Positions 24,797 through 34,358 are shown, numbered from the stretch's first letter. The stretch is DNA of 64,000 bases from Prevotella sp. P3-122 (GCF_002251365.1 NZ_NPJH01000087.1:1-64000), one strand, 5' to 3'. Notes: a model not told the origin generated them from the sequence alone. Numbers and translations: made by a program.

Positions 24797-25381
24797 TTAT
24801 TCCTTGACCAATTCGAGGATGTCGGAGGGACATTGCATTTTGGCATAGCCGAGGAAATCGACGCGGAGGGCAATCATGCTGGAGCCATCGGGCTCTTTAC
24901 AGATGTTGCCAACCAGTCCGGCGAGCCTACCGGTCGTGATGCGTACCTTATCGCCTACATGCACACGGGAGGGATCTATGATGACTGCGTTCACCGCTTC
25001 CTCTACCATGCGCTTGAAATTTTCCATCTGGCCATTTGGTATGCGGGCGAAGTCGTTCCTGCCTGATTCGGTCTTTGAGGCACGGTCCATCAGGAAACGG
25101 AGGATGTACGGAGCCTCACATGCTATCTGGTAGCGTACGGTATCCTTACATCTTATGAACAAATAGCATGGAGCGAGCACCTTCTTTACTCGCACGCGCC
25201 GGCCAGTGCTGGGCTGTATGCGTACTACCGTCTGTGTGGGCACGTAGGTCGCTACCTCCTCCGAACTGTCAATAGCCTTGCTGCTTCGCCAGGTATTGAC
25301 GAGCTTCTCCAGTCTTTCCACACATTTCATCTCGGTGTTGTGTGTGACGACGGCGACGAACCAGGAATAATTGTTCTCCAT
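24797..25381 (-). CDS. UpxY-type transcription antiterminator (NusG family)
   Basis: The 194-residue protein matches UpxY antiterminators of Bacteroides, paralogues of NusG. The NGN-like start is WFVAVVTHNTEMKCVERLEK (about 6-25), followed by VRVKKVLAPCYLFIRCKD (about 62-79) and a KOW region VHVGDKVRITTGRLAGLVGN (about 139-158). UpxY proteins normally act on the capsular polysaccharide operon whose first gene they are. Here no polysaccharide operon follows, and the next genes are GxxExxY and repeats. It is therefore an orphan that may act elsewhere, or a relic. An rfbC stub at 7251-7403 is the only other polysaccharide trace. Confidence 0.83.
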   Translation of the reverse strand: MENNYSWFVAVVTHNTEMKCVERLEKLVNTWRSSKAIDSSEEVATYVPTQTVVRIQPSTGRRVRVKKVLAPCYLFIRCKDTVRYQIACEAPYILRFLMDRASKTESGRNDFARIPNGQMENFKRMVEEAVNAVIIDPSRVHVGDKVRITTGRLAGLVGNICKEPDGSSMIALRVDFLGYAKMQCPSDILELVKE

Positions 25382-26848
25382 GTTTTGTTTTCTATGGTGG
25401 GGAGCTTGTCTTAACTTCCTATATATCTGCTGATAAGGTCTTGCTTTTATTCATGCCTACGGCGTCGGCAGTTTTTTCTGTAACTGTCGGAATTAGAGCT
25501 TCAGCATAACATTTCCATGACAGCGTTTTAAACGGAGATGTTATCCTGCCAATATTAGCCGAAGGCTTGATGGAAAGGTTCATTTATGCTGCTCTGTTTT
25601 AACAAGATGGACGCCCCACTCTTGGAACGAGTGAGTTGCTTAATGCAAAGATGCTAATAAATTTGCATTTATTGTAATGTTTCGCCGTAATTCTAACGGG
25701 AATTAGACTATTTTAACGGATGGCAGATGATTTGTTGTTCACACGGAAAACACGGAGGATGATTAATGATTATTGATGGCTGATGACTGATGACTGATTA
25801 TTGATGATTGATTAATGATGTTGTTCACACGGAAAATGCGGATGACACGGAGGTCCGCAGGCGGACTTTGTGGGAGAACGTGAATCATCGGAATTTAAAC
25901 GGAATTTAAACGGAGGTCCGCAGGCGAACGAGGGTTGATTAATGATGAACGATTAATGATTAATGATTGTCTTCGCACGGAAAATGCGGATGACACGGAG
26001 GTCCGCAAGCGGATGGTGTGGGAGAACGTGAATCATCGGAATTTAAACGGAATTTAAACGGAGGTCCGCTGGCGGACGATGTGGGGTAAGTTTCGATTAA
26101 TGATGAACGATTAATCACACATTATTTATTTCAGCGGTGTTCATCAAGCTAAAGCAAGTTTTTGATGACTGATGATTGATGTGCGACTCCTCTGTGGACG
26201 CTGGTGGGCAGGAGGAGAGAGCTGCGGATTAGGCTGGAAGCCTATACTTTTAGTAACCGTGGGGAAATGCGATAGCATTTGCCCACGGGTTACGACATCT
26301 ATCTCTCACCCCTGGCTGGAAGCCAGTACCTCTAATCCTTGGGTACTTGGTACTGGCTTCCAGCCAGCAGTCTTATGCTACTATCACTGTGCCGAGGACT
26401 ACGTCCACGGTTACTCAGAGTATAGGCCTCCAGCCTATGCAGTGGTGGTGGATTGTAGACTATGCAGTGGTGTACTGCAGCTTTCATCAAGCTACGCGAG
26501 GGGCTGATTACTGATGATTGATGACTGATGACTGATGACTGATGACTGATTGTCTTCACACGGAAAATGCGGATGACACGGAGGTCCGCAAGCGGACGGT
26601 TTTGTGGGGAAACAGCAATTGTCATCAATTGGACAGCAATTGAAAGAAAAATATTTTTTTAATTGCCGTTATATTGCAGGTAATTGCTGTTCAAGAAAAA
26701 GAGTTGGTGGTTTGTGGTCTGCAATTGCCATAAATGACCAGCAATTAAAAGAAAAAATATATATATTGATGGACACAGATGGAGGTCCGCAGGCGGACGA
26801 GGCGGGTGACATAGATTATCATGAATGATAGCCGCCATACTATCAAAA
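25382..26848. other. 1.5-kb non-coding region dense in repeats
   Basis: No gene is supported. From 25,740 it carries repeated units: TTCACACGGAAAATGCGGA lines with GTCCGC-NN-GCGGAC hairpins (25853, near 25916, 26001, 26064, 26584, 26785), TGATGACTGA tracts, one GGTGTTCATCAAGC module (26105-26170), and the nested palindromic element at 26231-26436. The part up to 25,740 probably includes the upxY promoter and leader. Confidence 0.7.
26231..26436. repeat. Nested palindromic element (structured DNA/RNA)
   Basis: The outer arms 26231-26262 and 26405-26436 are inverted repeats matching at 29 of 32 positions (AGGCTGGAAGCCTATACT ends). Inside, 26312-26330 and 26349-26367 are a perfect 19-base inverted repeat (CTGGCTGGAAGCCAGTACC). 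In addition 26253-26270 can pair with 26275-26293 (GTAACCGTGG with GGGTTAC ends), which competes with the outer stem. A three-way or cruciform fold with two alternative states is possible. Confidence 0.88.
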
Positions 26849-26882
26849 AAAGGGTCGTGACACGTATGCGTCACGACCCTTT
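26849..26882 (-). terminator. Terminator of secDF
   Basis: AAGGGTCGTGAC pairs with GTCACGACCCTT around an 8-base loop, followed on the minus strand by a run of seven T. It lies just after the secDF stop codon and separates core from accessory DNA. Confidence 0.9.
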
Positions 26883-26907
26883 ACTTATAATATAATAAGG
26901 TATAGAG

Positions 26908-29900
26908 CTATGCTTTTGCAACTTCTACCTCTACTTCCTCCTGAATCTTACGACCCATAACGAGGTAAGCGATTGGTGAGGCGATGAAGATAGAGCTGAG
27001 TGTTCCGAAGATTACACCCAAGGTCATTGCGAAGGCAAATGCCTGGATGCTCTTGCCACCAAGGAAGAGGATGCAGAGCAATACTATCAACGTTGAGAGT
27101 GAGGTGTTGATGGTACGTGCAAGGGTCTGGTTGATGGAGTCGTTGAACACCTTCTGTATATCCTGTTTCGGATGCAGGCGCAGGTTCTCACGAATACGGT
27201 CGAACACTACCACCTTATCGTTGATGGAGTAACCGATAACGGTAAGGATGGCTCCGATGAATGCCTGGTCGACCTCAAGCGAGAACGGCAGACAACCTTG
27301 CAGGAGCGAGAACAGACCGATTACTACGAGTGCGTCGAGAGCCAGCGCAACGGTAGAGCCTACAGAGAAGGCCACATTGCGGAAACGTACGAGGATATAG
27401 AGGAAGATTGCCACAAGTGCTATGAGCACGCTGATGATGGCTCCCTGGGTGATATCCTTAGCTACAGACGGTCCGACCTTAGAGCTGCTGATGATAGAGC
27501 CTCCCTGACGGATGTCCGGGTTCTTGAAGTCCTCGACGCTCTTCTGCGATACGAGGCCACCCTTCTTAAGGGCGTTGTAGAGAATGGTCTCGGCCTCGTC
27601 GTCAACAGTAGGACTATTGGACTCAATCTTGTAGTTGGTAGAAATACGGATTGTCTTGTTGTCGGTACCGAGAGAGAGGGCACTGGTGGTAGAACCAGGG
27701 AAAGCCTCGGCGATAATGCCACGTATATCCTCAGGCTGTACGCTCTTCTCGAACTGTACAACATAGTTGCGACCACCAGTGAAGTCGATGCTGCGAGCAA
27801 GTCCGCGAACGAAGAAGCTTACTATGAAGACAACCACTGCAACAACGGCCAGAGTGAAGGTCTTGCGATACATAGACATGAACTTGTAGCGTGTACCCTG
27901 CATCAGGTTGCGTGAGATGCCAGTAACAAATGTCTGGTTGAGCCACTTGTCTCTCTTAAGCTTGTATTCCCAAACAAGGCGTGTGAGGTATACTGCGCTG
28001 AAGAATGAGCAGACAATACCAATCATCCATGTCGTTGCGAAGCCGCGGATAGGACCAGTACCGAAAGAGTAGAGGATGATACCCGTGAGCAAAGAAGTGA
28101 TATTGGAGTCGAAGATGGCCGAGAAGGCATTGCTGTAACCGGCTGCCACAGCCTGCTTGATACCCTTGCCCGACTTCAGCTCTTCCTTGGTACGCTCATA
28201 GATAAGCACGTTGGCGTCGACAGCGGTACCGAGTGAGAGTACCATACCGGCAATACCACTCATGGTGAGCGCGGCCTGGAACGAGGTAAGAATACCGAGC
28301 GTGAAGAAGAGGTTGACGAGCAGCGCGCAGTTGGCGAGCATACCCGGAACAAAGTTGTACATAAGCACCATGTAGACCATCAGGACTACGAAAGCGATGA
28401 TGAACGAGATGACACCCTGCTGGATTGACTGTGCACCGAGTGTAGGACCAACGACCTCTTCCTGTACTATGCGGGCAGGAGCAGGCATACGTCCTGATTT
28501 CAGAGTATTTGCAAGGTCCTTAGTGTCCTCAATGGTGAAGCTACCAGAGATAGAAGACTGTCCACCGGTAATCTCTCCATTAACACGTGGAGCAGAATAA
28601 ACAACTCCATCGAGAACGATGGCGATAGCCTTATCGATGTTGGCCTTGGTGAGTGCAGCCCAGCGGCGTGCACCATCGGCATTCATGCTCATGCTTACCT
28701 CTGGCTGACCGGTAATCTGGTCGAACTGGTCCTTGGCATCGGTGATAACATCACCCTCAAGCGGAGCACGTCCGGTAGTGGTTGTAATCTTAAGAGCATA
28801 AAGCTCATAGATGTTCTTGGCAGCGATGCCGTCGGCAGGCTTGGCACCCCACAGGAGCTTCACGTCAGAAGGAAGAACCTGCTTGGCGAGCTCAGAGTAG
28901 ATGATGCTGTTGATGGCAGCTGTATCACGAACGCTTGCGTAACCAACGAGTGCAAGCGAGTTGCCATTGGTGGTCTGCAGGAGCGCGAGAAGAGGATGCT
29001 GCTTCTTAGCCTCAGCGAGCTGAGCCTCGGGAGTCTCCTTTACGGCAGTTTTCTTGGTATCGTTCTTAATCTGGAACTTAGCCTTTGGAGCCTCTTTCTT
29101 GGCAGCAACGGTATCAGCAACCTCTGCATCCTTGGCCTTAGCTGTAGTATCGGCCTTGGCCTCCTGCTGTCCGTCGTTAGCCATACGGCTATCGAGCTGC
29201 ACGAGGTAAGGGATAATCTCCTGTGCGTTGTAGGTCTCCCAGAACTCAAGGTTGGCGCTACCCTGCAGCAGCTTGCGCATACGCTCGGGCTCGCTGATAC
29301 CTGGCATTTCTACCATGATGCGGCCTTCCTGGCCCTCAAGTTTCTGGATGTTTGGCTGAACGACACCGAACTTGTCGATACGTGTACGTACGACGTTGAA
29401 CGAGTTGTCGATAGCGGCCTGTACCTCCTGACGGAGCGCCTTCTCAACCTCTGAGTCAGTGCTCTGAGGATTTACCTTGCCCTGCAACTGCTGTGTGGCG
29501 AAGATTTCTGCCAGCTTGTGACCTGGGGCATTCTTGTGGTAGGCATTGATGAAGAGGGTGATGAAGTCTTCCTGACTTGTCTCCTCCTCGGCACGTGCCT
29601 GCTCCATGGACTTAGTGAAAGCCACGTCAGTCTTGTGGTCTGCCAGATTTTCAACTACGTCTGGGACAGAAATCTCAAGGATGACGTTCATACCGCCCTT
29701 GAGGTCAAGTCCGAGACCGATCTTAGTTTCCAAGCACTTCTGGTAAGAATAAATACCCAGATACTTCACAGAGTCCTTGTAGTCCTGCTGTGCAATGGGG
29801 TCTTCAATCTTTGCCGCCTCGCTGTCATAGTAGTAAGTGGCAGCAGAGAAAGACAAATAGAAGATGCTTGCAAGCGTCAATAAGACGGCTGTTACAATTA

Positions 29901-29919
29901 CAATTCCTTTGTTTTGCAT
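26908..29919 (-). CDS. secDF: SecD-SecF fusion protein of the protein translocase
   Basis: This 1003-residue fusion of SecD and SecF uses the proton gradient to pull exported proteins across the inner membrane with SecYEG. It starts with a membrane helix (IVIVTAVLLTLASIFYLSFS) and SecD motif D1 (GLGLDLKGGMNVILEI, about 68-83). It has a long periplasmic region with a Lys/Ala-rich insert (about 245-310). The SecD membrane domain is followed by the SecF part (SIDFTGGRNYVVQFE, about 715-729, and VIGYSINDKVVVFDRIRENL near 920). Fusion into one chain is usual for Bacteroidetes. It is monocistronic with its own terminator. A minus-strand box CAAAGATA at 29979-29986 (TATCTTTG read on the gene strand) is a probable -7 element. 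Confidence 0.97.
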   Translation of the reverse strand: MQNKGIVIVTAVLLTLASIFYLSFSAATYYYDSEAAKIEDPIAQQDYKDSVKYLGIYSYQKCLETKIGLGLDLKGGMNVILEISVPDVVENLADHKTDVAFTKSMEQARAEEETSQEDFITLFINAYHKNAPGHKLAEIFATQQLQGKVNPQSTDSEVEKALRQEVQAAIDNSFNVVRTRIDKFGVVQPNIQKLEGQEGRIMVEMPGISEPERMRKLLQGSANLEFWETYNAQEIIPYLVQLDSRMANDGQQEAKADTTAKAKDAEVADTVAAKKEAPKAKFQIKNDTKKTAVKETPEAQLAEAKKQHPLLALLQTTNGNSLALVGYASVRDTAAINSIIYSELAKQVLPSDVKLLWGAKPADGIAAKNIYELYALKITTTTGRAPLEGDVITDAKDQFDQITGQPEVSMSMNADGARRWAALTKANIDKAIAIVLDGVVYSAPRVNGEITGGQSSISGSFTIEDTKDLANTLKSGRMPAPARIVQEEVVGPTLGAQSIQQGVISFIIAFVVLMVYMVLMYNFVPGMLANCALLVNLFFTLGILTSFQAALTMSGIAGMVLSLGTAVDANVLIYERTKEELKSGKGIKQAVAAGYSNAFSAIFDSNITSLLTGIILYSFGTGPIRGFATTWMIGIVCSFFSAVYLTRLVWEYKLKRDKWLNQTFVTGISRNLMQGTRYKFMSMYRKTFTLAVVAVVVFIVSFFVRGLARSIDFTGGRNYVVQFEKSVQPEDIRGIIAEAFPGSTTSALSLGTDNKTIRISTNYKIESNSPTVDDEAETILYNALKKGGLVSQKSVEDFKNPDIRQGGSIISSSKVGPSVAKDITQGAIISVLIALVAIFLYILVRFRNVAFSVGSTVALALDALVVIGLFSLLQGCLPFSLEVDQAFIGAILTVIGYSINDKVVVFDRIRENLRLHPKQDIQKVFNDSINQTLARTINTSLSTLIVLLCILFLGGKSIQAFAFAMTLGVIFGTLSSIFIASPIAYLVMGRKIQEEVEVEVAKA

Positions 29920-30035
29920 TTTGATTATTATTTGTTATTTTTCTATGATTTCCAAACCAGATTATGTCATAAGACGTGCAAAGATAATATTTTTTTCACA
30001 CTTTGAAAAATTATTGGGACTTTATTATTCAATTT

Positions 30036-31127
30036 TTAAGGTTTTCGCCCCTTTTTTAGCCAGCAAACGACAGGATAATGGTCACTTGTGGCAATTTTCC
30101 TGTCAACAATGCACTTGCAAGGCTCTAAATCAGTGGAACATAAAATGTTATCAATTCGGACAAAAAATCCGTTCATGTGATAGCTTATACCGGGCCCGTT
30201 TCCTGTAGACACGTAACAGTCGGTGAGATTCTCGGCGACTGTCCGCCGGGCATACGAGTTGGGCCCGTCATTGAAGTCACCGCAGCATATTATGGTCTCA
30301 CCAGAGTGAGACGCTATGAAGCGGGCCACTGCCTCGGCCTCTGGTGCCCGTCTGACGGTAGATTCCTTCAGCTTGTCAAAAAGTTTGCGTGAGGCATTCT
30401 CCACACTGTCTGAAAGGTATTCGCCATTAACGAGCTGCCTGAACTGTGCCTTATCATCGACTGTCAGTCCCGTAGTCTCGAAATGATTATTGATGACAAT
30501 TACCGTGTCGCCGCCCATGTCAAGCCACACAGCTCCTGACAGGTTGCCCCTGGACTCGTAGTCTATGCGCTGCTTGCGCAATATGGGATGCTTGCTGTAG
30601 AAGGCTATTACAGACCCTCCACCGCCTATCCTCATCGTGTCACGATACTTGTACACAGGGTCGAGCATATTGTCTATATTCCTCTGCCCCACCTCGTTAG
30701 CACCAGCCTCCTGCAAGCATACCACATCGGCATCCGCTGAGGCTATGTACTCCAGTATAGGATTGGGACCGCCCTCGTCATTCCATCCCGCAAAGAGCCA
30801 GACATTATACGTCAGCACCTTGATGGTACTGTCTGGAACCTCGCCCGTGATATTGAAAGGGCAATAGTTTCTGACAGGCTGGAAGCACAGCAAGTAACCA
30901 ACGAATGGGATGACAACCCAGCGGAACTTAAAGAACACCCAAAAGACAAGGAAACAGAAATTCAGCACAATGAACACCGGCAGGAGCAACCCCGCATTGG
31001 CAAACAGTGGGAAGGTGGCAGGATGCAGCCGGTCGCTGTAACCCACCATCAACATAATGATGACTGTGACGATATTGGCGCCAGCAACCATCTGCAAAAC
31101 AAGGTTCTTGAATTTTGCCAGCATCAC
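30036..31127 (-). CDS. Membrane-anchored endonuclease/exonuclease/phosphatase family protein
   Basis: The 363-residue protein has three N-terminal membrane segments (about residues 12-95), followed by an EEP hydrolase domain: TYNVWLFAGW (near 128), CLQEAGANEVGQ, NNHFETTGL, CCGDFNDGPNSYA (about 283-295) and TSDHYPVVCWL at the end. The Asp, Asn and His of a Mg-dependent phosphodiesterase are in place. Substrate is unknown, and proteins of this kind in Bacteroidetes act outside the inner membrane. Its start overlaps the stop of the rhomboid gene by four bases, so they are translationally coupled. Confidence 0.88.
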   Translation of the reverse strand: MMLAKFKNLVLQMVAGANIVTVIIMLMVGYSDRLHPATFPLFANAGLLLPVFIVLNFCFLVFWVFFKFRWVVIPFVGYLLCFQPVRNYCPFNITGEVPDSTIKVLTYNVWLFAGWNDEGGPNPILEYIASADADVVCLQEAGANEVGQRNIDNMLDPVYKYRDTMRIGGGGSVIAFYSKHPILRKQRIDYESRGNLSGAVWLDMGGDTVIVINNHFETTGLTVDDKAQFRQLVNGEYLSDSVENASRKLFDKLKESTVRRAPEAEAVARFIASHSGETIICCGDFNDGPNSYARRTVAENLTDCYVSTGNGPGISYHMNGFFVRIDNILCSTDLEPCKCIVDRKIATSDHYPVVCWLKKGRKP

Positions 31128-32053
31128 TTTCCGCTTTGGTCAAACAGTGTCTGCTTCTCTTCGCGGGTGAGGCTCTCATATCCGCTCTTGCGTATCTTGT
31201 CAAGGATACGGTCTACCTCCTCCTGCTGCGATTTCTTGCGGGAGTTGTAGTCCCAGTCGCTTACATGCCTGTTGTAGCTGCCACTATTGTCAGTCGGTCC
31301 GCTCTGCTTTCGAGAATGCTTCTCCCAGCTGGTCCTCATTTTGTCGAAGAACTCCTGTCCACGACTCCTGCCACCATAATGTCCACTAATGCTTTTTCGC
31401 CAATAGCGTATTAGCAGGAAGCCAAACAGCATACCTCCAAGATGGGCAAGATGAGCGACATGGTCGCCAGGAGTAGCAAGGGCGGAGAACAGTTCTACGC
31501 CTGCATAGAATATTACAAACCATTTTGCCTTAATCGGTATTGGCAACGGGAAAATGAATATGCGCTCCTCCGGAAATATCATACCGAACGCCAGCAGGAT
31601 GGCATATATAGCACCAGAGGCTCCTACCGTTGTCAGGCCATTGAGCTGCTCAGACATCTGCGACATCACGCTAAAGGCATCGAACACCCCTAAAGACAGC
31701 TGCGAATCCAGCGTGCTGTACAACCAGAAGAACTGTGCTATTTCCTGCATGACACCTGCACCAATGCCACAGAAAATGTAATAAAAAAGAAACTTCCTCG
31801 GGCCCCACACTGTCTCCACCACTCGTCCGAACATCCATAGGGCAAGCATGTTGAAGGCAATATGCTCAATGCCGGCATGCATGAACATGTAGGTTACAAG
31901 CTGATAGACCTGAAAGTCGGAAGCCATAAAGAAATGGAGTCCGAACACGTTGTTCAAATCTATACCCATACTACCCTTGACAATGTACATCATTATGAAT
32001 GCCAAGGCGTTGATGATTAGAAGATTCTTAGTGATATTTGGAAGATTTCCCAT
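31124..32053 (-). CDS. Rhomboid family intramembrane serine protease
   Basis: This 309-residue multi-pass membrane protease should cleave membrane proteins within the bilayer. The catalytic Ser is in VGASGAIYAILLAFG and the His in DHVAHLAHLGGMLFGF. The typical MFMHAGIEHIAFNMLALW and VWGPRKFLFYYIFCG segments are present. The C-terminal 70 residues are soluble and charged. The reading frame extends upstream to 32125, but the family start MGNLPNITKNLL at 32053 is preferred. It is in an operon with the EEP protein. Confidence 0.92.
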   Translation of the reverse strand: MGNLPNITKNLLIINALAFIMMYIVKGSMGIDLNNVFGLHFFMASDFQVYQLVTYMFMHAGIEHIAFNMLALWMFGRVVETVWGPRKFLFYYIFCGIGAGVMQEIAQFFWLYSTLDSQLSLGVFDAFSVMSQMSEQLNGLTTVGASGAIYAILLAFGMIFPEERIFIFPLPIPIKAKWFVIFYAGVELFSALATPGDHVAHLAHLGGMLFGFLLIRYWRKSISGHYGGRSRGQEFFDKMRTSWEKHSRKQSGPTDNSGSYNRHVSDWDYNSRKKSQQEEVDRILDKIRKSGYESLTREEKQTLFDQSGK

Positions 32054-32181
32054 GTTTGTCTGAAATTCACTTAAAACTATTGTTGTGGGTGCAAAATTAC
32101 TAAAAATCTCTGTTATAATGCACAAAACAAGGCATATTAAGAGAAAAAATAAAATATTATATCACTTTTTTTGCTTTTTTG

Positions 32182-32212
32182 TTTGGATTTTGAAAAGAAT
32201 AAACTATATTTG
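32182..32212 (+). promoter_or_regulatory. Bacteroidetes promoter of the HU gene
   Basis: TTTG at 32182-32185, a 19-base spacer, and TATATTTG at 32205-32212 match the TTTG/TAnnTTTG consensus of the primary sigma factor exactly. It is 54 bases ahead of the HU start codon. Confidence 0.85.
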
Positions 32213-32265
32213 TCAGCAAAAACTAAAGACTATTATTTATTTTATCATTTTACAATCCAAAAATT

Positions 32266-32538
32266 ATGAACAAGAAAGAATTAATTGACAAGATTGCAGC
32301 AGCAGCTTCAATCAGCAAGGCTGATGCCAAGAAGGCATTGGAGGCCGCTACAGACGCTATGAAGGAAGCCCTCGTAGCAGGTGACAAAGTTCAACTCATC
32401 GGCTTCGGCACATTCTCTGTTTCAGAGCGTCCCGAGCGTCAGGGCATAAATCCTGCAACAAAGGAGCCTATCACCATCGCAGCCAAGAAGGTTGTTAAGT
32501 TCAAGGCTGGTGCAGAATTGGCAGACGCTATTGTGTAA
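32266..32538 (+). CDS. hup: HU family DNA-binding protein
   Basis: The 90-residue protein is a canonical HU: MNKKELIDKIAAAASISKAD, GDKVQLIGFGTFSVSERPER, GINPATKEPITIAAKKVVKF and a C-terminal helix. It is a dimeric nucleoid protein that bends DNA. It stands alone between a strong promoter and a bidirectional terminator, in line with high constitutive expression. Confidence 0.97.
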   Translation: MNKKELIDKIAAAASISKADAKKALEAATDAMKEALVAGDKVQLIGFGTFSVSERPERQGINPATKEPITIAAKKVVKFKAGAELADAIV

Positions 32539-32562
32539 GATCACAACTTTTTTTACCAAAAT

Positions 32563-32592
32563 AAGGGCATGCCGCAGAAACGGCATGCCCTT
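32563..32592. terminator. Bidirectional terminator between hup and kduD
   Basis: GGGCATGCCG pairs with CGGCATGCCC around CAGAAA. A T-rich stretch (TTCTTCTTT) follows on the plus strand and TTATTTTGG on the minus strand, so it can serve both convergent genes. Confidence 0.85.
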
Positions 32593-32614
32593 CTTCTTTG
32601 TATATTCGGTTGTC

Positions 32615-33424
32615 TTATTTAGGCTGCTTGCCGATATAAGCGAGAATACCACCATCGACATAGAGCACGTGGCCATTGACAGCATCAGAAGCCTTGGAAG
32701 CCAGGAATACGGCAGGGCCACCAAGCTCAGAAGGATCGAGCCAACGTCCGGCAGGAGTCTTGGCACAGATGAAGCTATCGAATGGATGACGGCTGCCATC
32801 AGGCTGACGCTCGCGGAGAGGAGCTGTCTGAGGAGTAGCGATATAGCCCGGGCCAATACCATTACACTGGATGTTGTACTCACCATACTCAGAGCAAATG
32901 TTGCGGGTGAGCATCTTCAGACCACCCTTGGCAGCTGCGTATGCAGAAACCGTCTCACGGCCAAGCTCGCTCATCATAGAGCAGATGTTGATAATCTTAC
33001 CCTCACGGCGCTCCATCATCTCTGGGATGACAGCACTTGAGCAGATGAACGGACCAACAAGGTCGATGTCGATTACCTGCTGGAACTCAGCGCGCTTCAT
33101 CTCGTGCATAGGAATGCGCTTGATGATACCGGCGTTGTTTACCAGGATGTCGATATTGCCGACCTCAGCGTGGATTTTCTCCACAAGTTCCTTTACAGCA
33201 ACCTCGTTTGTAACGTCGCAAACATAGCCCTTCACGTTCTCGATGCCAGCCTCCTTGTAGTTGGCAAGGCCACGCTCAAGAGCAGCCTCATTGATGTCGT
33301 TGAAGATGATGGTCTTTGCACCAGCAGCCACAAACGCTTTAGCAATGTTGAAACCAATGCCATAAGAGGCACCTGTAATCCAGGCATTCTTGCCTTCGAG
33401 TGAAAATTCTTTTAAACTTGTCAT
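32615..33424 (-). CDS. kduD: 2-deoxy-D-gluconate / gluconate 5-dehydrogenase-type SDR (KduD-like)
   Basis: The 269-residue protein is a classical short-chain dehydrogenase: NAD-binding ITGASYGIGFNIAKAF (about 16-31), NNAGI (near 94), catalytic Ser in INICSMMSELG and the YAAAKGG Tyr/Lys pair (about 161-167). The sequence fits the gluconate 5-dehydrogenase/KduD branch. Next to kduI it should reduce or oxidise 2-keto-3-deoxygluconate intermediates in the use of uronates from pectin or glycosaminoglycans. It follows kduI by 88 bases on the same strand. Confidence 0.88.
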   Translation of the reverse strand: MTSLKEFSLEGKNAWITGASYGIGFNIAKAFVAAGAKTIIFNDINEAALERGLANYKEAGIENVKGYVCDVTNEVAVKELVEKIHAEVGNIDILVNNAGIIKRIPMHEMKRAEFQQVIDIDLVGPFICSSAVIPEMMERREGKIINICSMMSELGRETVSAYAAAKGGLKMLTRNICSEYGEYNIQCNGIGPGYIATPQTAPLRERQPDGSRHPFDSFICAKTPAGRWLDPSELGGPAVFLASKASDAVNGHVLYVDGGILAYIGKQPK

Positions 33425-33512
33425 TTTAGTCTTGTATTTAAGTTAGTTCTAAAACTATAACCGATAATAAATTGGGGAGAGGGCAGCAAACTACTTTTCC
33501 ACCATGGACGGA

Positions 33513-34358
33513 TTATTTCAAATCCGTGATGGCATAGAAGTCCTGATCACCATAGTCGAGGTTCTCGCCTCCCATTCCCCATATGAATGTGTAGTTGTGC
33601 GTTGCGGCTGCCGAATGTATGCTCCATTCCGGTGACAGCACGGCCTCGTTGCCCTTCATCCATATATGCCTTGTCTCCTGTGGCTCACCCATGAAATGGC
33701 ATACAGCCTGGTCCTCAGGTATATCAAAATAGAAATATGCCTCCATTCTGCGACTGTGAGTATGAGCCGGCATGGTATTCCATACAGAGCCTGTACACAG
33801 TTCCGTCATGCCCATCTGCAACTGGCATGTCGGCAGCACCTGATTGACAATCATCTTATTTATCACGCGCTCGTTCGATGTCTCCAACGCTCCCATCCTG
33901 ACGCTTACGGCATCATCCTTGGAAATCTTACGGCAGGGATAAGAGGTATGGGCAACAGTACTGTTGAAGTAGAGCTTGGCGGGATTATTGTCTTCCTTGC
34001 TTGCGAATGTCACGTCTCTGTCGCCACTGCCTATATACAATGCCTCCTTGAACCCAAGGGTAAATGTCTCTTCGCCGACCTTTACAACAGCCTCTCCTCC
34101 ACCGACATTGAATATTCCCACCTCACGTCTTGAAGTGAAGAAAGGGGCTTTCAGGGGGTCAATGGCTTCCAAAGGCAGTTCCTCACCGGCAGGCATAGCG
34201 CCTCCCACCACCATGCGGTCGTACATGGAATAGACCATGTTCACCTCGTTTTCCACGAAGAGGTTGTCTATCAGGAAGTCACTACGCAGGCGCGAAGTGT
34301 CGTATGATTTGGCATCAGCCGGATGAGCGGCGTATCGCAGTTGGTAATTAGTAGTCAT
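33513..34358 (-). CDS. kduI: 5-dehydro-4-deoxy-D-glucuronate isomerase
   Basis: The 281-residue cupin enzyme converts 5-keto-4-deoxyuronate to 2,5-diketo-3-deoxygluconate, one step before KduD. It has the KduI start (YQLRYAAHPADAKSYDTSRL) and the metal-binding motif MPAHTHSRRMEAYFYFD (about 194-210) with two His and a Glu, plus WSIHSAAATHNYTFIWGMGG near the end. The length equals the family norm of about 280. It forms an operon with kduD. Confidence 0.95.
   Translation of the reverse strand: MTTNYQLRYAAHPADAKSYDTSRLRSDFLIDNLFVENEVNMVYSMYDRMVVGGAMPAGEELPLEAIDPLKAPFFTSRREVGIFNVGGGEAVVKVGEETFTLGFKEALYIGSGDRDVTFASKEDNNPAKLYFNSTVAHTSYPCRKISKDDAVSVRMGALETSNERVINKMIVNQVLPTCQLQMGMTELCTGSVWNTMPAHTHSRRMEAYFYFDIPEDQAVCHFMGEPQETRHIWMKGNEAVLSPEWSIHSAAATHNYTFIWGMGGENLDYGDQDFYAITDLK

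Noticed and set aside
26172..26507. A 111-codon plus-strand frame
   Set aside because: It coincides with the nested palindromic element and its composition follows the repeat arms.
27172..27915. A 247-codon plus-strand frame opposite secDF
   Set aside because: It is antisense to a well-conserved essential gene and has no family resemblance.
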